Numbered from the stretch's first letter, positions 1 through 11,944 are shown. The stretch is 64,000 nucleotides of DNA from Paramecium octaurelia (GCA_905182995.1 CAJJDP010000046.1:438488-502487), one strand, 5' to 3'. The notes: generated by a model from the sequence alone, not told the origin. Numbers and translations: made by a program.

Positions 1-440
1 TTGACAAAAGGGGTATTTTTGAGGAGCATTACGAGCTCTAATAGTCTTTGAAATTACTGAGTATGCATACAAAGTAATTTAATTTAGCATCTTTTGAAGC
101 TTTGTCAGAATAAATTAAATATGCAAGAGGTTACTCAAAATCCTTCCGTTTAAATTATTATTGGAAATAAAGCTGATTTCTATAAGGAAAGGCTAAAGTA
201 ATTTTTCAATTGAGAACCATTACTCAATAAACTGCAAAATAGGTTTGTCGAGAAAATGATGTTCAATAAATTGAAACTAGTGCCACGACTGGTTATCAAG
301 TTAATGAGACTATTTTGTAAATTACAACTAGAAACTTGGATTTACTCCAATAAGGATTCATTAATTCCAATTTGATTAAACCTAAATTTTTAACCTTTAT
401 TTAGAGGAATGGATCGCAAAATGCAAAATGCAATTGTTGA
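1..440 (+). pseudogene. Rab-family GTPase, 3' fragment, probably a pseudogene
   Basis: This is the C-terminal half of a small GTPase entering from the left edge. Recognisable blocks are GALRALIVFEIT (after switch II), IIIGNKAD (NKxD guanine-binding motif, about 150-180), ETSATTG (the SAK-like loop) and a C-terminal CNC that could be prenylated, followed by TGA at 438-440. The blocks lie in different frames. The first is preceded by an in-frame TGA where Rabs have an Arg. Shifts are needed before NPSVQ and again near the T-run at about 203-209. I tried introns of the local type and none restores all of it. The lesions could also be assembly errors, since the gene is at a sequence end, but several independent ones favour a decayed duplicate. 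Such decayed paralogues are expected after Paramecium genome duplications. Confidence 0.65.
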
Positions 441-613
441 CTTTATTTTTGTTATTAACATCTAAAATTCGTCTAACCATATATAAATATGAATAAAAAT
501 ACGCAATATGTTTAAATATTTTCAAATTTTTCTATTTAAAAAGAATAAGATTGGCTGTCTCTTTTGTATATATAATTATATATATATATAATATATCATA
601 ACTGATATCCTAC
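441..613. other. AT-rich spacer
   Basis: A spacer between the Rab relic and the end of the 14-3-3 gene, containing a short (TA)n run near 567-592. No coding signal seen. Confidence 0.6.
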
Positions 614-1418
614 TCAGAGGTTTTCAACGTTACCACCTTCATCTTCAAGTTCTGAGGTCCACAATGTTAAGTTGTCTCTGATGAGTTACATGATGGTTGT
701 GGCATCCTTGTATTGATCTTCTTAGATTTATTCAATGTCGGCGATGGCATCATCGAAAGCCTAGAGAGGATTAATTAAAACTATTACTGATTTAGCTAAT
801 TAGCAAGCCTTGGCGGCATCATTCAAAACTTCATAATAGAAAACGGAGAAATTCAAAGCAAGTCCTAATCTGATTGGGTTTGTTGTCTTTAATTCAGAGT
901 TAGCAACTTAAGAAGCAGCTTAATAAGCAGCAAGTGCTCCATCAGCGGCCTTCTTGTGTTGATCACCAGTGGCGTATTCAGAAATGTATCTGTGATAATC
1001 TCCTTTCATCTTGTGGAAGAACACCTTGGCTTCTGGGGTTGAGGCTGTTTTGATTAAATGGCTATCGATCAAATTAAGGATATCATTGCAATATTGATTA
1101 AGCTCCTCTTCAATCTTCTTCTTGTAGCTTCTGATCAAAACAAGATTCTTTTAGGATGCTGGTTAAGATTAAGCCTTTGAATATAATTAATTTATATACC
1201 TTTCCTTCTTCTTTGTTTTCGATGCTTGATAAAACTCTCCAAGCTGTTCTTCTTCCACCAATGCTGTTTTTGTAAGCAACAGAGAGAAGGTTTCTTTCTT
1301 CAACTGACAATTCTTATCCATTCTCAACAACTTATTTGATGTAATTGACCATATCTTCAAATCTCTCGGTTTATTCTGTCAATTTTGTCATGTAGATGAG
1401 TTCCTCTCTTGTGCTCAT
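614..1418 (-). CDS. 14-3-3 protein
   Basis: A 250-aa 14-3-3 phosphoserine/phosphothreonine-binding adaptor, the normal family length. The N-terminus reads [20 protein letters not shown]. It is followed by the family signatures [20 protein letters not shown] (helix 3, basic groove residues), [20 protein letters not shown] (Arg-Tyr of the phosphate-binding pocket) and [18 protein letters not shown]. The C-terminus carries the [12 protein letters not shown] helix and a short acidic tail ending ENL. Two introns are seen: 1175-1199 (25 nt, AAG acceptor) and 761-787 (27 nt). Removing them gives one frame. Upstream is an AT-rich spacer shared with the next gene on the other strand. The protein acts as a cytosolic dimer on phosphorylated clients; which clients cannot be read from the sequence. 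Confidence 0.95.
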
Positions 1419-1873
1419 TTTGGATATTTAAAATTTAAATTTTTTAATTATTTCCAGAAATTTAGAAGTCCCTTAAATACCATAAAATTCGCACTAAATC
1501 CAAAAATTATTTAAATATATAAAATAATACAGTAGTATTCTATCTCTTTGTTTAACCATATAATGTTAGTTCCCCTACAACTTATAGATATAGAATCCTG
1601 ATCATTCTGGCATATCCTGTAGTGGATGATATTCTTTATCTTTACTCAGTCTTTAAAAATAAAAGAGATATTGGGATCAACAGCAAATCTCATGCTATAG
1701 AACAGGTTGATGGTATGTTTCTATGTGAATTGACATTAATTTTAATAAATTGATTTATCGTGACTTAAAGTTATTTGAATGAATTGTTAAAGATTAATGA
1801 AGTTATCTTATGTTTTATTTATTCGCAAAGTGAGAAATGTATAACTGTTTATTATGATAAATAATTTATATAA
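1419..1873. other. Spacer with an unexplained open stretch
   Basis: A divergent spacer between the 14-3-3 start and a plus-strand coiled-coil gene. About 1585-1754 on the plus strand is open (it begins RYRILIILAYP and is hydrophobic), but it has no start codon in frame and no good intron linking it to the next gene. I leave it unassigned; it may be a decayed exon. Confidence 0.4.
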
Positions 1874-3412
1874 ATGGAATAATTTAATGGAAAACCTTCG
1901 GTAATTTATATATCAAAATAAAGGATAACATTTTAATCACATAACCATTAACCAAACAAAAGTACCCAGCACTATTTCATGATGAGAGGTTTGGAAAAGA
2001 TTTTGAGTCGAATTACTCAAAGCTTTAGGAAATCATGGATGTAAATTTATGTTATGACTTTAGAACTTGTAAGGGAAGGTCGAATAAATTGTTAAGAGTT
2101 AAGAAGATGATTTTATGAAAGCATATAAAGATCAAATGAATGAATTGCAAGTTGATTTGAAGGCTATGAAAAGAAAAATTGATGAGGAGTCATTAAAATA
2201 AAAAGCAGATGAGAAAAAACGAATTTTAGAAGAAGAGAGAGATTACTTTAGACAAGAAGCACTTAGATTAGATAATTTGAACAAAGAATAGCTGAGAACA
2301 ATTGAAGAATTAAAGTTCAAGTTAAAAATTACAATCGAAGAAAAAAATTATTATGAAGGTTTTGTAATAGGTACAGCTATACATTTACTATCTTTAAGAT
2401 TCAAAGAAAGAAAACAAAGCATTAAAATTTGAACTCTTATAATTATATAAATAGAAAATGGAAGATTAAAAAGCCTTAAATAGAATTCAATAACAATAAT
2501 AAACACAGTAAATTACCAAATTGAATTCTAAAAAACAATCTGATAATAGACCACTAACCTAAGAAGGAATCAGATCAGAAGCCAATTTATTCATCAAGGA
2601 TGATTTTAATTCTGAATTTATAAAAAGAGAACAATCTTCAAAAGGAGGATTCAGATCATAATTATCTACTAAAAATAACGATTAAGCATCGACATAATTT
2701 GACTTTTTTAGAAGAGAAATATCTACCCAATAATAAAGCAGGTTTCACCCAGAAAATTAAATGGTATTCTTTATATATTACTTTTAGTTAGAAGAAAGAA
2801 ATAATTAAATTGCAGAATTAAAGTAATTGTTACAAAAAGAAAAGTTCTTATGTTAATAATTAAAGTGTGAATTGTAAAAACAAAATTCTTAAAGAGGAGA
2901 ACTTGAAGTTGTGTTACTGGATTGTGTGAATTAACTTAAGAAAGATATTGCATCTAGGCAGACAGTTTAAAAATAACCATTTTTGGGTAACAGCAATAAA
3001 ACTCCCAAAGTTGCCGAGTAGATTGCCTTTGAAGATATTGACTATCGATAATTCACCCATTAAGATAAAAAGTAATCATTTTAATCTTAACAAAGAGCAC
3101 TTCTCAAGAAATTCTTAAGCTCTGAATAATTTTTAGATTAAATATATTAACTTACTTTCAATAGTCAAATGGCTAGCACATCTTAATTAAAGCTTAATGA
3201 GAAATGGAAACAAGATGCAAATGATGCTACCAAGAAATTCAATAATTTTAAAATATATAAGTTTAGAAACATTACCAGCTAACGTATTATTTAATTCTAT
3301 ACTAGCTATTGTAAAATAAGTGATATCGAAATAAGAATAAAACATTTTGTCAGAATTATAGGAAAAAGTCGATTAAGGATAAGAACTAGTGGATCAAATT
3401 GTATAAAATTGA
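1874..3412 (+). CDS. Coiled-coil protein, function unknown
   Basis: A predicted 472-aa protein beginning MEQFNGKPS. I placed five introns: a 23-nt one after the Ser-9 codon, a 23-nt one near 2040-2062, a 28-nt one near 2371-2398, a 24-nt one near 2764-2787 and a 22-nt one near 3283-3304. Together they give a single frame to TGA at 3410-3412. Residues about 60-180 form a charged heptad-rich helix (motifs such as AMKRKIDEE and KKRILEEERDYF). The middle is Q/S/N-rich, and there is a second coiled coil near the C-terminus (ILSELQEKVDQGQELV). No catalytic motif, signal peptide or membrane span is visible. It could be a cytoskeletal or basal-body component, but that is only a guess from its composition. 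Confidence 0.75.
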
Positions 3413-3493
3413 TTCTTTTTATCATTGATTTTGATATTGATATTTTCAAATATTAAAGACCCATTGGGAATTATTTATTCATTATTCTTAAAA
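3413..3493. other. Short convergent spacer
   Basis: 81 bp between the tails of two convergent genes. Nothing else seen. Confidence 0.6.
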
Positions 3494-4974
3494 TCATAAT
3501 ATGATTTAAATCTCACTAAAACACTATTATTTTGAATTATTTTGTATTTGCAGCACACCTACTCTACCGAAAATTAGAAGATTATAAAATGCCTTAGGCT
3601 TACTGCAATCATATTTTTCTGAAATTTCAAAAAACTAATTAAAATAATATTATACATCATTAGAACTTAATCTACCTTGTTTACCATAAGTACTTTGAAT
3701 ATCTTCTATTAAAATTTAATAAAGCCTATTTTCTTACTCTTAATCATTATTTTTTGAAGGAGTTTACGAAAAGCACTCAAAATTGCTAAATTCTGATATA
3801 TTTTATATGCTCAAGGAATTCTATCCTTAACTTTGTGATTTAAGTTTCTTGTGATCTGTTTCTGTTGTCAAGTTATCGAAAATTAAAAAATTATTGTCTT
3901 CTTAAATTTTTCTACTTAAAATTAATTGTACTTCTGATTAGAATCTTAGCAAAATGAAATCTTATTAATTAAACCAATTAATTCATCTTCATGTTTCCAA
4001 AATTCTGGTTCAAGTTATAAAAAATTTATTTCTAAACTCAAATCATGAATTTTTTCTTTATGCCTCATAAATGTCTATAGATTGTTTTTAAATACTTCAT
4101 CAGTATCTTCTATTATTTTTACATCTAATTCAGGAGTTTTTTTTAATAAAGCCATTTTTGAATTTCTATTTCTTTTTTTGATTTGCTTATCTTCCTTACT
4201 CGAGTTTTTCCTATTTACTTTCTTTGTTTCTCTACCCATTTCTTACTTTTATTCAACTTCCTAATACTCTATATCTAGATTTTCAGCATAATTTACTTCT
4301 TCTACAAAATCATCATCATCCTTATTATTCTCTGGTTCTTAACCATTAAAATTATATACAAGTTTCTATTTAGATTGTTCTATAGTATTTGATTTTTTCT
4401 TGATTTTCAATTCTTATTTTTTTTGATTCAAAATATCAGAAAGTGAAAATTTATAAATTTAAGATAAATCCTTAACAACATTATCAATTTTATATTCTGT
4501 TTATTACTAATTATTTCTTTTCAGTAATGCATGCATATTGATTGGGGTCCTTTATTTTTCAACCAATTATAATTTTTCTGCTGCTATGAGGTTTCTTGGA
4601 TTATCTTTGATAGTAAATTAAGGTTAATCATCGTCATAACTTTCTGAACACTTTTCCTTAATTTTAGTTTATTTTCTCTTTTTTTTAATGTCTTTATTTT
4701 CCTATTAATCCTCACATTGGTCAATTAATGAGTTTTAAAGTGTTTCAATATTTTTCTTCAAAAACTAATGTTATTTGAGATAAACTATTGCTAATTCTGA
4801 TAGATATTAGCTGCATTCTCTAAAGTTTGAAGCAATTTAGAATTATATTTCACATTATTTAACAAGTTTCATTAGATTCAATTGAGAAGCTTATTATTTT
4901 GATATTTTTGTATTTGTATGTATTAATTAAAAGGGTTATTTCAAATCGCTTTCTTGAAGCTCTTCTTCGATCAT
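3494..4974 (-). CDS. Lys/Gln-rich nuclear-type protein with a kleisin-like C-terminus
   Basis: A 486-aa protein with one 20-nt intron (3912-3931). It starts MIEEELQESDLKQPF. The middle (about residues 90-330) is highly charged, with basic clusters (KKKRKQTK, KKRNRN) that could be nuclear localisation signals. The last 40 residues contain SKPKAFYNLLIFGRVGVLQI. By eye this resembles the C-terminal winged helix of kleisins (pattern KPxAFYxLLxLxxxGxLxxxQ). The N-terminal NFRECSQYLSELAIVYLKQ recalls the helix of condensin CAP-H2 proteins. Both likenesses are from memory and weak, and a plain unknown nuclear protein is equally possible. A profile search (PF04824 for Rad21/Rec8 C-termini and the condensin II H2 family) would decide. 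Confidence 0.6.
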
Positions 4975-5041
4975 ATTTATTAGTAATAATATTTGGAGAA
5001 TTAAAGAATCAATTTGTGAATAATATTAATAATATTAAGAA

Positions 5042-5197
5042 ATGAATAATTATCATACTCTATCAATATTCATTGTTAAGGAAGCATTCTCAACTGAGGT
5101 AGTTGTATTTGGGATTATCTCTAATTGTGATCAACAAACTCTATATTACAATATTTATATTTTTTAGATTTTAGAAACTAATAATATCTTGGAATGA
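5042..5197 (+). CDS. Possible small ORF (51 aa)
   Basis: An open frame from ATG 5042 to TGA 5195 starting MNNYHTLSIFIVKEAF, with hydrophobic stretches. It lies just upstream of the divergent gene at 3494-4974. Its codons fit the local code, but it has no recognisable domain. It may be a chance frame or an exon of a gene I could not complete. Confidence 0.2.
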
Positions 5198-5642
5198 AAA
5201 AGAAATCAATTAAAATTGAACTTATTTTAAGTAAGAATATATATACTATTTATTCAGAAATTCAATGATAAATATCGAATTCATAAATAGGTATTATTGG
5301 ACAATAGAATTATTTAAATAGCAATAATTATTATTAAATTCTAATAATTTATAGACTCTTCATTATGCCTTAAATTTAGAAAATGGATAAGAAATATAGG
5401 CAATAGAATATTATTAATGTAATCTAGAAAATTAAAATCAGATTTTTTTTAAATTATTTCCTTAAAGTTTTCTGTCCAAGGTAATTGATAAATTTCTAAA
5501 AAGATATTAAATAAAATGAAATTTCAATTCCTCTTTCCTTCTAAATAATCTAAATATTAGATAAGATATTTTCCTTTTACTCCTTGCTTTCTATATAATT
5601 ATTTCATTTATATGTTTAATATTTTTATAATAATTTAATTCT
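5198..5642. other. AT-rich spacer
   Basis: About 445 bp without a supported gene. Only AT-rich sequence and short T-rich tracts are visible. Confidence 0.5.
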
Positions 5643-8354
5643 TCACTCTTTAGGCTAATTAAGATTATTTTCCTCTATTTAATTTTTTGGCTCTATTTCT
5701 TGTTCTTCTGGTTATTGTTGTTGTTAGTCTTATTAGACTTCAATATCTCCTTTTTAATTATTATTTGATTTCTTTATTTCTTCCTGATTTTCTGTTTAGA
5801 CTTCCTTTTCAGTTTCTCCTTATTACTAAAGGGTTTCTGCTTCAATTTAAACAGATTATTCTTATTACTCCTTTTAGGCAAGGACCTCCTATTATAAACT
5901 TTAATTTCTATATTGCTCAATAGTTTAAACTAAAATATCCATTTTAGTATGTATATCAATAAAGATCTTAGTGACTGTTTTATTTCTTCTAATAACAATA
6001 TCTGGATCTGGATTTTCAGTAGGTGTTAAATTGGTCAAAGCACGTAAGAATTATTAAGCCTAAGGATTATTGTTTGAATGATACTTCATTTATATCTGAG
6101 TTTAGATGTTCCAAGGATTATTCGTCTTCTCCATCATCCTAGTAAGTTTTAAGCAATAGTTTTTTGTATGCCCCTTCCAAAAAATTTTAGTTATAACTTT
6201 ATCTTTTACCAAGTATTTCTTATTCTCTAAAATATTTATTATAATAAGTACATCTTCCATTTATCCAACTAAAAACTATCAATAATGAATGTTTAATGTA
6301 TCAAACCATGATAATACAACTATTAAAGTAAAATGGTGAGATACAATGGCAACTTATCTTCTTTTGATGCTAAAAATTCGACGCTGAATTCAGGAGCAGA
6401 TAATAGATTTTCATTAATCCTTCTCATTTGATTAAAACTCAAAGGTAAGAAGTTAGTTTAAATATATTGAATGACTTAGTTTTTCATATCCTTTGCTAAT
6501 TCTTTAATATCAAAGCTTCCATCAATTTGATGAGGATATTCAATTTCATGCTATTTATTGAACAATGACAACAAGGCAATCAAAGGTCTATAGATATTAA
6601 TATCCATTTGTTCTTATTATAGTGCCTCCTCTACTTTCTCCCATTAGATTGCTTGGATTATTGCCTCAATCAAATTTTATACTTTGAAATAGAGAGTTCC
6701 TTTCAAAGTTTACAAACTCAAAACGGTGTAAATATTTTTGGCTAAATCTCTTGCCAACAATTATTCAAACATTTCCCTCTTGAATACAATTGGCCATGCT
6801 TTCTTTACTCTAAATTTATTGATATTAATATTTACTATTCTTTAAACCAGCCGCAAACTTCTCTGATTTTGAATAATTCAAAAGCACTCAAAAATGGAAA
6901 GATGTGTCTTGTAAGTAATAAGGAAGGAATCATCTTCAAAATTGAATTTTCATTCAAAACTCTTATGTAATCTGTATCATCACTTTTGATTTCAACCGTA
7001 TAGTTCTTACTCAATTTAAAAATTAAGCTATTTGTTTGATCATTATAATTTTATAATTGATTTAGATTTAAAGTATTTAGTGTCATAATACCGAATATGT
7101 CTTAACATGAGATCTAATAAATAAAATAATTATAAATACAGGTTTGTTTTCCTCCTCTTCTTCTTCATTTTATTTTAATTACCGTAATATTTATTGCTGT
7201 TGTATTTTCAACTCTTATTGTTTCTATGCCAATTCTCTGCTCTTTTCAAGGAGAATGTCTCTTTGTTCTGTCAGTTTTTCAATTTATTCTCTACTCCTCT
7301 AAATCGAATGCTTTAATTATTCAACATTTTATTCTAATTATTCTTAAGTCAACTATTATTATTCATCTTGTTTCTCAACTTATTAAATTTATTAATCTAT
7401 TTCCTCTTCTTAAGTTTATAAAGCTGTTTAATTTTCTTCTATTTATTGTTAGAAATCTTCAAATTATTGCTTCTACTTTTAAATTAAATCTCCTAGCTTT
7501 TATTCATCTTAATCAATTTGTTATTCACTTTCTTCCATCTAATCTGTTTATATTTCTACTTCATTTTTCTCTTGTTAAACATTTACCTTTTCATTTTACT
7601 CAACAACATTCTACTCTTCTTATTATTATTCTGCTACTTATTGTTATTCTTATTATTCTTCCTGTTGTTATTCTTATTATATATTTTATTCTATATTATC
7701 TTCTTGTTATTCTTATTAATGAATTTGATGATGATGACACAAACATTAAAGTGCTTATTCTCCAAACCCATCTTTTGTTATGTAAATGCTTTTATTTTTA
7801 CTTTTTAGAATTCTCATGATTTTCTCCAATTGATTTAGGTTTACTTTTTGATTCAATTCGTCATATCCTTTCATAACGTGGTAGATTAACATTTCCAAAT
7901 CAGATCTTTTTCTTTAATATTACTATTCAATAAGTTCTTTCATCCCTGCAGGATCTGACACATCATCAAATTCACTTGGTTGAGCAATCTAAAGCAAATT
8001 GCAAAGACTTTCCAAAGGGGCTTTTTATAATAAAACTTGATTATCAATATTGTTGATGATTCCTGCTAAAGTATGAATACTATCTTAAAAATTTGAGGTT
8101 TAAGAGCTTGCTTAAGGAGGCGTTTAATTTAAAGGAATTGTATTATTTGTAGTACTAGTAACAGTTTGATTTTAATATGGCAACTTTTCAGCTGAGTTTT
8201 AACGATTCTCATTTTGATTTTAAATTTATTCGCATTCAAATACTTATTCCTCATTCTTATTTTCTGTCTATTAAGTTTATGTAATTTAAGATTCATCAAC
8301 TTGTTATTCTTCTTAATCTTAATTCTCCTCATTCTTATGGGCTTCTTGATCCAT
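5643..8354 (-). CDS. Gln/Glu-rich coiled-coil protein with a central F-box-like domain
   Basis: An 867-aa protein with introns at 7114-7139, 6810-6835, 6276-6306 (GTT donor) and 6060-6084. Without the 26-nt intron at 7114-7139 it would split into two genes whose stop and start overlap; spliced, the frame is continuous. Residues 1-420 are extremely Q/E-rich, with long coiled-coil segments and many TAA/TAG glutamines. Residues about 485-525 read like an F-box (SLLLTRHIFPFLSAFELFKI, then the Trp-Phe of REVCGWF). F-boxes bind Skp1 in SCF ubiquitin ligases. The following region, about 300 residues, is helical with no WD or LRR repeats. The last 120 residues are again Q/E-rich. A substrate adaptor role is an inference. 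The F-box call needs a profile search. Confidence 0.7.
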
Positions 8355-9219
8355 TCTGAAAAAATAATTTATTAAAAAATATATGAATGATAATTCGATT
8401 TCTATTATTTAAATTTGCAAAAAATTTATATTATAATTCTAAAAGATTTGCAAGCAATGAACTTCAAGAAATAAGCCTAACAAATACGTATTTTATAGTT
8501 TTATAAAAATTCTGATCAGTTTCTCTGATTTAAAAGAATTATTATTTTCAATTATCACATAAATATAATTTCTTAATCTCCATCTATTGTTAATAGAATT
8601 AAAGAAATTAATACCGTACCGTATTGGACCAAAAAATAAAGTTAAGAAGCTAATTAATTTTTGAATAAATTCTTTGAGATCTCCATCAGATTGCTTAATT
8701 AATCACTTTATTACGTAAAGAAACACCAATTAATAACTAAATGTTCGATTACTAATAAATAATAATATTCATGATTTTATGATATTGAATATATATATAT
8801 TGATAAAAAAAAGTACTTTTATAGATAATAAATGAAGATTCAACTTAAATTTTAAGTTTTATAAAGGGAAATTTAATCTTTCGTATGGCTTAACATCTAT
8901 GAATAAATGTTTTTAAGCTATCTAATATTAATTTAACAAACTATTTTGATGTTAAATATTATTAATACAATTTATTCATTTTTATGATAATCCAAATTTT
9001 ATATAATTTGATTAGATATTATGATACTTTTTATCTTAAACATTTCTATCATGATAATGATAAAATATTTGAAATATCTAAATTAATTGCAAGGAGAGGA
9101 AATGAATATTGCAACATTATATGAGCAAACTCCACTTCATAAATTACTACACTACCATATTAATGAAGAAATATAAATTTAATATAATTATTGACAAAAC
9201 ACTAAATATGATCAATTAA
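8355..9219. other. AT-rich intergenic region
   Basis: About 865 bp lie between the F-box gene start and the tail of the Cys-rich membrane protein gene, long for this genome. I see (TA)n and T-rich tracts and only tiny open frames (for example ATG 9100 to TGA about 9195, 30 codons). No structured RNA is evident. Confidence 0.5.
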
Positions 9220-10474
9220 TCATAAAAGCAATCCTTGCAATTTTGAAAAAAAAGCAGACCATTTATTATTGTCTAAAAATATTTATGTTAAGTTGTAATA
9301 ATTAAACCCATTTTAATAAATAGTTGAAATATCTTTGCTATGCCTTTCTGAAATAACAACAACATTAATTCTTCGATTATGGACTAAACTGACTATCTTA
9401 TTAATATTAATTTTTTATTTGACACTCTATACTTATTGAGAAATGGTTTAATCATTAATATTAACTTCCTACTCTTAAGTTGAATTACTGTTCCACTTAT
9501 AATTGATATAGTACAAGATGTTATATAACTTTGAATCCTCTAATCCAATACTTTCCTCCAATTGTACTTCATGTGTTTACATGAGGATGAGAGTAATTTT
9601 AATATCTTGATTTGAATTCTAGGCTCTGAATAAATATATTAGATACTTACATTAATGTGGTTAATTTATGGGCAAAAAAGAGCATTTCCCCTAAAGCGAC
9701 AATACTTATAGACTTAGTTTGATTTTAGAAATAGGGCTAAACGAATTCATAAATTCTATTTATGTAAATGAACTAATCTTCTGATTGGTCTTTGTTTTCT
9801 ATAATTTACATGACTTCAGTGTAGGGGGTTGAAAATACAAAGATAGTGCTTTCAAGTTTTTGAGCCAATTCAGGTAATTATAAGGATTGGTAAAAATAAT
9901 TGAAGGAATTACCCAAGGGTGGGAATATAATATGTATATTTTTGGAAGAGTAAGTGTGAATTTCAACTTAGAATGGTGAATCGATTTTGAGGAGAGTGCC
10001 TAAATCGATTACAGTATAATTAATTGAATCAATTTTGGTACTAGTAGTGTTAACACAAATATTGTTAATTGAAACACAATCTTTTGCACATATATATTGT
10101 TTTAATTTGAAGGGAGATGAACATTGAAGACATCTTGATTCGTATTCATGAGAACAAGAAATGCAGTTCTAAGGGCATTTCAAACATGAGAATGTTGTGG
10201 AATCAAAAGATGTATTATAGGGACACTATAATTTGTTTTGGTCTTATGGATTTTGAAATGGTAGTAGTTATGTCTCTTAGAATTCCTGAGATTGGTTTTC
10301 AATCCAATTATAAAATATTAGGATCGAAATTGCTAGAAATAACACCAGAATAAAAATGTGTATAAATTGTCCATAATTGTTGGTGCTCACCTTTTATTTG
10401 CTTCTAATTTTTGGCTTAATAGGATAGTATTCATTATGATCATGGATTTCATCTTCTTCATCACCCTCGATCAT
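9220..10474 (-). CDS. Type II membrane protein with Cys-rich lumenal/extracellular region, unknown
   Basis: A 409-aa protein with one 25-nt intron (9626-9650). The first 38 residues are acidic then basic (MIEGDEEDEIHDHNEYYPIK). One membrane span follows (about 42-62, ILVLLFLAISILIFYNW), with no cleavable signal peptide, so the C-terminal part is probably outside or lumenal. Residues about 85-150 hold a dense cysteine cluster (CLKCPQNCISCS, RCLQCSS, ICAKDC). It resembles the furin/GF-receptor-like cysteine repeats common in ciliate surface proteins. The rest has no motif I recognise. It diverges from the ERGIC gene, whose start lies 23 bp away, so the two probably share promoter sequence. A surface or secretory-pathway role is an inference. 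Confidence 0.75.
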
Positions 10475-10497
10475 ATAGGGATATTATTAATAATTTA
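10475..10497. promoter_or_regulatory. 23-bp divergent promoter gap
   Basis: The start codons of the Cys-rich membrane protein gene (minus) and the ERGIC-like gene (plus) are separated by only 23 bp of AT-rich sequence. Any core promoter must lie here or inside the coding sequences. Confidence 0.5.
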
Positions 10498-11563
10498 ATG
10501 AAATTATTAAAAGCTATAGATTTATATGGTAAAATTCCGAAAGGATTGGCTGAGCCTACAAGCTCAGGAGCTGTGGTTTCCATTCTCACTTTGATTTTCC
10601 TAGGATTGATGGTCATGAATGAAGTGATTGTAATGAATAATGACCATCATTTGTATAGGAGTATATTACCATAGATGTGCAATCAGAAATCATCGTGGAT
10701 CAATAATTGTCAAAGGATAGAGTTCAAGTGAGTTTCGACATCAAGTTTGTAAGGGCACCATGCGACTTTTTAGAAATTGATCAATAGGATGCAATGGGAT
10801 AGAGTTTATCATAATAATTCATTGACTTAAAATACTACAGAATGGATTCAAGTGAAAGGAGAATCGGAGAATATGTAAATATCAAAATTGAATTAATAGA
10901 TCAGAAATTAGAATAATTGGGTTGTGATTGACGATGCTAGAACAGCAGTGGCTGAAAAGTAAGGCTGTGAAGTGGTTGGAAGTCTCAAGATTAACAGAGT
11001 TAGAGGAAAAATATCATTTGGACCGCATCGATCTCATACTTATATAGGTGCAGTGGGCAATCTACATCTTCCATTAGACTATTCTCACAAATTTGTATCA
11101 TTTACTTTTGGAGATGAAAATGCTCTCAAGAAAGTCAAGAGCATGTTCAAACAAGGCCAATTAGAGAGTTTGGCTGGCAGTCAAAGAATTAAGAAATATG
11201 AATTGGCTAGTCAATCAGTATTCATAAATTAAACATTTTTAGATGTAACATGAGCACTTCATCCATATCATTCCAACTCATTATACATTGTTAAATAAAT
11301 AAACCTATTCAGTTTACTAGTATACAGCCAATCATAATGAAGTGAGATCCCACAATTACGCCAATGTTCAATTAAGGTATTCAATATTATTAATATTCAG
11401 ATATGACTTCGCACCCACAACTGTCACATATTGGTAAACCAAAGAAGACATTCTGCATTTCTTAGTCTAGATATGTGCAGTTATTGGAGGCATATTCACT
11501 GTATCAAGCATGATTGAGGCTAGTGTATATAAAGTTATGAGAAGTGTGTTAAAAGTTGAATGA
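10498..11563 (+). CDS. ERGIC/Erv41-Erv46 family cargo receptor
   Basis: A 320-aa protein with four introns (10630-10658, 10875-10899, 11218-11242, 11377-11400). It begins MKLLKAIDLYGKIP. A membrane span follows at residues 22-42 (SGAVVSILTLIFLGLMVMNE), then the lumenal signature VSFDIKFVRAPCDFLEID. Residues about 125-190 hold the GCEVVGSLKINRVRGKISFG block, and the His-rich HEHFIHIIPTHY segment follows. The C-terminal span contains ICAVIGGIFTVSSMIE, the family's classic motif. Erv41/46 proteins cycle between ER and Golgi in COPI/COPII vesicles and retrieve ER proteins. The alpha-COP gene lies 2 kb downstream, but that is probably coincidence. The exact orthologue (ERGIC2, ERGIC3 or an ERGIC1-type) is not decided here. 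Confidence 0.9.
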
Positions 11564-11944
11564 AATTTTTTATAGATTCAATTCAATAGCATTAATATAA
11601 ATTTTATTCAGAAATAACCACATTAAACGATCAATGCATAAAATGGAACACTCTTTTTTATATTCTACAAAATTTATCTTAAAATTTTACTATGATGAAA
11701 AGTGATTTCTGTAAATAATAAATAACTCCTTTTCCGTGATGAGTTATAATTCTCAAAATATGTTAAGGTAACTTCATTTATGGTGAAGGATTATTTGCGT
11801 TTATAATTATATATCACTTTTATATATATAATTTTATCAGAGAGAAGTATCTGATTTGTTATCAATTTTAATTTGAATAACACTTTCATAGGTTATGTCT
11901 ATGATAGACCAATTATTTATCATTTATTTAATATTATATATATA
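11564..11944. other. AT-rich convergent spacer
   Basis: About 380 bp between two convergent genes, with (TA)n tracts near 11820-11945. No coding signal. Confidence 0.6.

Noticed and set aside
5643-7086. A separate 467-aa gene beginning at 7086
   Set aside because: Removing the 26-nt intron at 7114-7139 joins it in frame to the Q-rich upstream part, and the alternative would need overlapping stop and start codons.
7226-7819. 197-codon plus-strand frame rich in Leu, Ile and Phe, looking like a membrane protein
   Set aside because: It is the complement of the Q/E-rich minus-strand coding region: runs of TTATT and CTTATT are the reverse of TAA/CAA/GAA codons. The minus strand is continuous and spliced.
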